Notes under the pieces: model-generated
What the model saw: the letters and a program-made list of their open reading frames with translations, nothing else
Told to the model about the DNA's origin: nothing
The model's database searches: none
NCBI GenBank assembly: GCA_035258565.1
Contig: DATFXF010000179.1
Location: 1-19,830, forward strand
Length of the DNA: 19,830 bases
Direction of reading: 5' to 3'
From: DATFXF01 sp035258565
GTDB taxonomy: Bacteria; Acidobacteriota; Terriglobia; Acidiferrales; UBA7541
In this document: in pieces, positions 17,392 through 19,830 of the stretch
Layout: each line of letters begins with the position of its first letter
Numbering within the stretch: position 1 is the stretch's first letter
Translations under genes and position numbers: made by a program

Positions 17392-17779
17392 CCTTGGGAG
17401 CCTGCCCCGGATTCCACTCCATTCGACCAGTTCCGCGGAGTCCCTTCCGATCAACGGGCTCTTCCTGTGAGCCGAGAATTCCGATTGGGAGAGCGCGTAG
17501 CACGGCGACCTTGGCCGAGTTTTCCAGTTCAAACACTCGCAACCTTGTGCATTCTCCCGAGCTTCCCTCTCTAGGCGTAGCCCAGCCGTTTTGCGTAGTA
17601 CACCCGGCAGACAGCCTTCCTCAGCCATTGCGTGAAAGACAGGAGTGGTACGAAAGGACTCCTCGAGAATCTGCTCGGTGGGGTAACTCGGAAAAACTTT
17701 TCTGGCCAGTTTGTGTTCGAGGAAGTGTAGGCCGAATGAGGCCGTCATCCGGAAAAAGGGAAAAAGAGGAGAAACAGCC
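17392..17779. other. 388-base gene-free stretch before the heptad-repeat gene
   Basis: No convincing coding frame is found on either strand here, and the base composition is less GC-rich than the flanking genes. Structure that can be seen is an inverted repeat, AGGAGT (17641-17646) and ACTCCT (17658-17663), an A-rich run before the repeat gene, and an AGGAG ribosome site (17767-17771) 8 bases before its ATG. The promoter of the repeat gene must lie here or upstream, but I cannot place it with confidence. Confidence 0.5.
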
Positions 17780-18421
17780 ATGGATGTTGATCAGGTGATT
17801 CGAGGAAGCTTGACGGGTTTTGCCCTGGCTGGCCTGCTTTCCGTAGGAGCCTGGGCCCAGAGCCAAGGCGCTTCCGATGTCCGGCAGGACCGGAGGGACA
17901 TCCGTAAGGACAAGCTCGATCTGAGGCACGATTGGCGCGACATTCGCAAGGACAAGCGGGATATCGCGAGCGATCAGGCTGATCTTCGTTCCGACCGCAA
18001 GGACCTCAGAAAGGACTGGCGAGACATCTATAGGGACCAGCGCGACCTCTCCAAGGACCGCACCGATCTCTCGAGGGATGTGCGGGACCAGCGGCACGAT
18101 CGGGCCGATCTCAGGAAAGACAGGACCGACCTCGGCAAGGACCGCGCCGACGTCGCCGGGGACCAGCAGAAGCTCCGACAAGACATCCAGAACTTCGGCG
18201 GGAACAGCACCCAGGTTCAGCAAGATCGCGCGGACACGAGGTCCGATCGAAACGACATTCGGCAGGACACGAAAGACTTGAGGGCTGATCGGAAGGATGT
18301 CCAGAAGGATCGCAAGGACCTGAGCGATGATAAACAGGACCTTGCCTCGGACCAGAATGACCTGAAGAAGGACCGCCAGGATGTCAGAGCCGACAAGCGC
18401 GATCTGCGGCACGATCACTAA
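17780..18421 (+). CDS. Exported heptad-repeat protein (D-x-x-D-[ILV]-x-x, 25 copies)
   Basis: This 213-residue protein has no function I recognise. Residues 1-26 form a signal peptide (Arg8, hydrophobic core, cleavage after AWA), so it should leave the cytoplasm. From residue 37 the chain is 25 uninterrupted seven-residue units with consensus D-[RKQ]-x-D-[LIV]-[RAS]-[KRS], ending in DH. Asp is present at unit position 1 in 24 of 25 units and at position 4 in 22 of 25; position 5 is hydrophobic in 23 of 25. Units 14-16 (128-148) are degenerate, with Gly-Gly and Asn, and may form a hinge. There is no proline or cysteine in the protein. Alternating acidic and basic residues suggest a long single helix held by salt bridges, with one hydrophobic stripe. 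ATG 17780 was chosen over a start at 17711 because AGGAG lies 8 bases upstream and the signal peptide begins there. The gene is followed by a strong terminator. Confidence 0.8.
   Translation: MDVDQVIRGSLTGFALAGLLSVGAWAQSQGASDVRQDRRDIRKDKLDLRHDWRDIRKDKRDIASDQADLRSDRKDLRKDWRDIYRDQRDLSKDRTDLSRDVRDQRHDRADLRKDRTDLGKDRADVAGDQQKLRQDIQNFGGNSTQVQQDRADTRSDRNDIRQDTKDLRADRKDVQKDRKDLSDDKQDLASDQNDLKKDRQDVRADKRDLRHDH
17888..18412 (+). repeat. 21-base-period coding repeat array (25 units)
   Basis: The heptads are encoded by 25 head-to-tail 21-base units, each starting with a GAC/GAT codon (unit 16 excepted). Units are conserved in protein pattern but vary at many bases, so this is an old array kept by selection on the protein rather than a recent tandem duplication. 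There are no spacers, and it is not a CRISPR. Confidence 0.85.
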
Positions 18422-18446
18422 GCGGCGCCATTCCTCCTTCGCAGCT

Positions 18447-18473
18447 AAGGGCCCATCTGACCGATGGGCCCTT
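18447..18473. terminator. Strong hairpin terminator shared by converging genes
   Basis: AAGGGCCCATC (18447-18457) and GATGGGCCCTT (18463-18473) make a perfect 11-bp stem with a 5-base loop, 25 bases after the heptad-repeat gene and 60 bases beyond the end of the minus-strand PhzF gene. The stem ends in AA/TT on both sides, so it could stop transcription in either direction, although T tracts are short. Confidence 0.75.
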
Positions 18474-18533
18474 CCGTTCTGAGCGGCATTTTCTCAGCGA
18501 GAATTGGGGCCGCGGGACCAAAGTGCAGCCCAG

Positions 18534-19415
18534 CTATGCTTCGATGTGGCCCTCGAGGATGAGTGCGGCGGAGCCGCTCACGCGTGGCTCCAGCCGGCCG
18601 CGGTTCTCGCTCACCTCGACGTGGATATAGCTGGGGCGGCCCATCTCCACGCCCTGGACGATCTTGAGCGCCTGGCCCGGGCGGAGCCGACGATGGCGCA
18701 CCAGATATGCTCCCAAGGAGCCGCCCGCCGAGCCTGTGGCGGGGTCCTCGTGCAGCTCCCAGGGAATCATGCCGCGGGCGAACGCCTGGCCGCGCCCGCC
18801 GAGCACGAAACAGTAGGCCAACACGCCCGCGTCGGCGATCAGCCTTTTCAGGGCACGTATGTCCATCGAAATGCGCCGCAGGCACGCGCGCGTTCCGAGC
18901 GGCACCAGCAGGTTGAAGATACCGGTGGAAACGTATTCCACTGGCAGGGAGGGTTCTAGGTCCGTAGACGAGAGGCCCAGCGCGTCCGCCAGGGCGGCCC
19001 GGGAAATCCGCGCTGTGCGGAATTTCGCCGCCTTCTGAGTCATGGTGACGCGGAACGGCCGGCCGTTGCGGAAGATAATCGCGACCGGCAGGATGCCTGC
19101 GCCGGTCTGCTGCCAGATGTGCACGGCCCCTTCTCGCGCCGGCACGACGCCAAGTTCAGCGAGCAAGAACCACGTGCCAATCACGGGGTGCCCGGCGAGC
19201 GGGAGCTCGCGGGTGGTGGTGAAGATGCGCAGCCGCGCCAGCGCTCGATTGTTCGTGGGCTTCTGGATGAAGACGGTTTCGGAAAGGTTCATCTCGCGGG
19301 CAACGGCCTGCATGCGCTCGCGAGAGAGACCATCGCCGTCGGTGACAACGGCAAGCGGGTTGCCGGCGTAAGCCTTCGCGGTGAAGACGTCCAGCTGGTA
19401 GAGGCGTCGTTTCAC
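18534..19415 (-). CDS. PhzF-family isomerase/epimerase-like protein
   Basis: This 293-residue protein has the length and two-lobed build of the PhzF (diaminopimelate-epimerase-fold) family. Seen are YQLDVFTAKAYAGNPLAVV (6-24), MNLSETVFIQ with the catalytic-type Glu46, the ELPLAGHPVIGT motif (70-81) with His76, and EDPATGSAGG (223-232) with Asp224. These match the conserved Glu, His and Asp of Pseudomonas PhzF. Most members are not in phenazine pathways, and no other phz gene is present here, so a phenazine role should not be assumed; the substrate is unknown. It begins 3 bases after the stop of the cupin gene, so the two form an operon. Its 3' end faces the strong hairpin at 18447-18473. Confidence 0.88.
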   Translation of the reverse strand: MKRRLYQLDVFTAKAYAGNPLAVVTDGDGLSRERMQAVAREMNLSETVFIQKPTNNRALARLRIFTTTRELPLAGHPVIGTWFLLAELGVVPAREGAVHIWQQTGAGILPVAIIFRNGRPFRVTMTQKAAKFRTARISRAALADALGLSSTDLEPSLPVEYVSTGIFNLLVPLGTRACLRRISMDIRALKRLIADAGVLAYCFVLGGRGQAFARGMIPWELHEDPATGSAGGSLGAYLVRHRRLRPGQALKIVQGVEMGRPSYIHVEVSENRGRLEPRVSGSAALILEGHIEA

Positions 19416-19418
19416 GGC

Positions 19419-19778
19419 TTAAATCCGTTCCAGTTCCGCCACGGTTCGCTCGTTTCTTGCGTTGCCTGTGTTCAGGGTGGTTTTTGGTTCGAGCAAGAGG
19501 ATATGAGCTTCCTCGTCGGCGACCGGCAAGTGGTCCACCCCTTTGGGCACGATCAAGAACTCTCCCTCCGTGAGCCGAACCTCGCGGTCACGAAAACGAA
19601 TACGCAGGCTGCCCTTCACCACTAGAAACAGTTCATCCTCCTGCTCGTGGTGGTGCCAGATGAACTCGCCCTTCAGTTTGACGGCTTTCACATAGGAGTC
19701 GTTGAGCTCGCCAATAATCTTCGGGCTCCAGTACTGCTTCACGAGGTTGAACTTCTCGGCCAGGTTTATCTTTTCCAA
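19419..19778 (-). CDS. Small single-domain cupin protein
   Basis: This 119-residue protein has one cupin barrel. Motif 1 runs from Gly37 to Gly56 with His42, His44 and Glu49 (pattern G-x5-H-x-H-x4-E-x6-G). Motif 2 is EGEFLIVPKGVDHLP (71-85) with His83, so all four usual metal ligands are present. It may be a metal-dependent enzyme (isomerase, dioxygenase) or a small-molecule sensor; sequence alone does not decide. The start is TTG, supported by GGGAGG (19790-19785) at a 6-base spacing. It is the first gene of a two-gene unit with the PhzF-like gene, hinting at a shared small-molecule pathway. Confidence 0.85.
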   Translation of the reverse strand: MEKINLAEKFNLVKQYWSPKIIGELNDSYVKAVKLKGEFIWHHHEQEDELFLVVKGSLRIRFRDREVRLTEGEFLIVPKGVDHLPVADEEAHILLLEPKTTLNTGNARNERTVAELERI

Positions 19779-19830
19779 GGCTTACCTCCCGTGTTTGGGA
19801 TTGGACCTAGAGTGCTCGCACCAACTTGCT

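Noticed and set aside
17577..17680. A minus-strand frame ending in a plausible-looking VCRVYYAKRLGYA, possibly the tail of a decayed gene.
   Set aside because: Only a few dozen codons, no start with a ribosome site and no family I recognise. It could be chance, so it was not called as a pseudogene.
17888..18412. Regular 21-base repeats resembling a short CRISPR or satellite.
   Set aside because: There are no unique spacers; the periodicity is a coding heptad in an open frame with synonymous variation.
17621..18418. A 265-codon open frame on the minus strand, antisense to the heptad-repeat gene.
   Set aside because: It is in exact codon register with the repeat gene and stays open because the sense repeats avoid TTA, CTA and TCA codons. 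The sense strand has the ribosome site, signal peptide and terminator.

Overview
This window reads as a stretch of high-GC bacterial chromosome densely packed with housekeeping genes. I see no rRNA, tRNA, insertion sequence, phage gene or CRISPR array. The gene content (split trp genes, sucCD-ndk, xseA, lepA, a TPR-GAF-GGDEF-like protein, hbd/enoyl-CoA hydratase beside ribH-nusB) and two Sec-type signal peptides fit a Gram-negative heterotroph. My best guess is a member of the Acidobacteriota, but this rests on gene style rather than on a marker gene and is only moderately supported.

Layout, left to right. (1) Bases 1-815 hold the 3' end of trpE and a complete trpG. (2) Bases 930-2540 (minus) encode a secreted M20-family metallopeptidase, divergent from an ABC-2 export pair (ATPase 2615-3556, permease 3572-4327). 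(3) trpD lies at 4391-5422 on the minus strand, facing away from trpEG. (4) Bases 5556-9858 (plus) run sucC-sucD-ndk-DUF2905 membrane protein-xseA. (5) lepA (9935-11740, minus) diverges from a large TPR-GAF-degenerate-GGDEF protein (11990-14545). (6) Bases 14669-17391 (plus) carry 3-hydroxyacyl-CoA dehydrogenase, enoyl-CoA hydratase, ribH and nusB. (7) After a gene-free stretch of about 390 bases comes a signal-peptide protein made of 25 consecutive seven-residue repeats (17780-18421). It ends at a strong hairpin and faces a minus-strand pair, a PhzF-family protein and a cupin (18534-19778).

How the genes work together. TrpE, TrpG and TrpD perform the first two steps of tryptophan synthesis from chorismate. 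SucCD (TCA cycle) makes a nucleoside triphosphate that Ndk can redistribute. The dehydrogenase/hydratase pair catalyses consecutive beta-oxidation (or butanoyl) steps. RibH makes the riboflavin precursor and NusB is a transcription antitermination factor; their genes are one base apart.

The most unusual objects are the heptad-repeat exported protein, whose mature part is almost entirely a D-x-x-D-[ILV]-x-x repeat with no proline or cysteine, and the TPR-GAF protein whose GGDEF signature has been replaced by TAWAI. The arrangement of trpEG and trpD also suggests an old inversion of the 4.6 kb between them.
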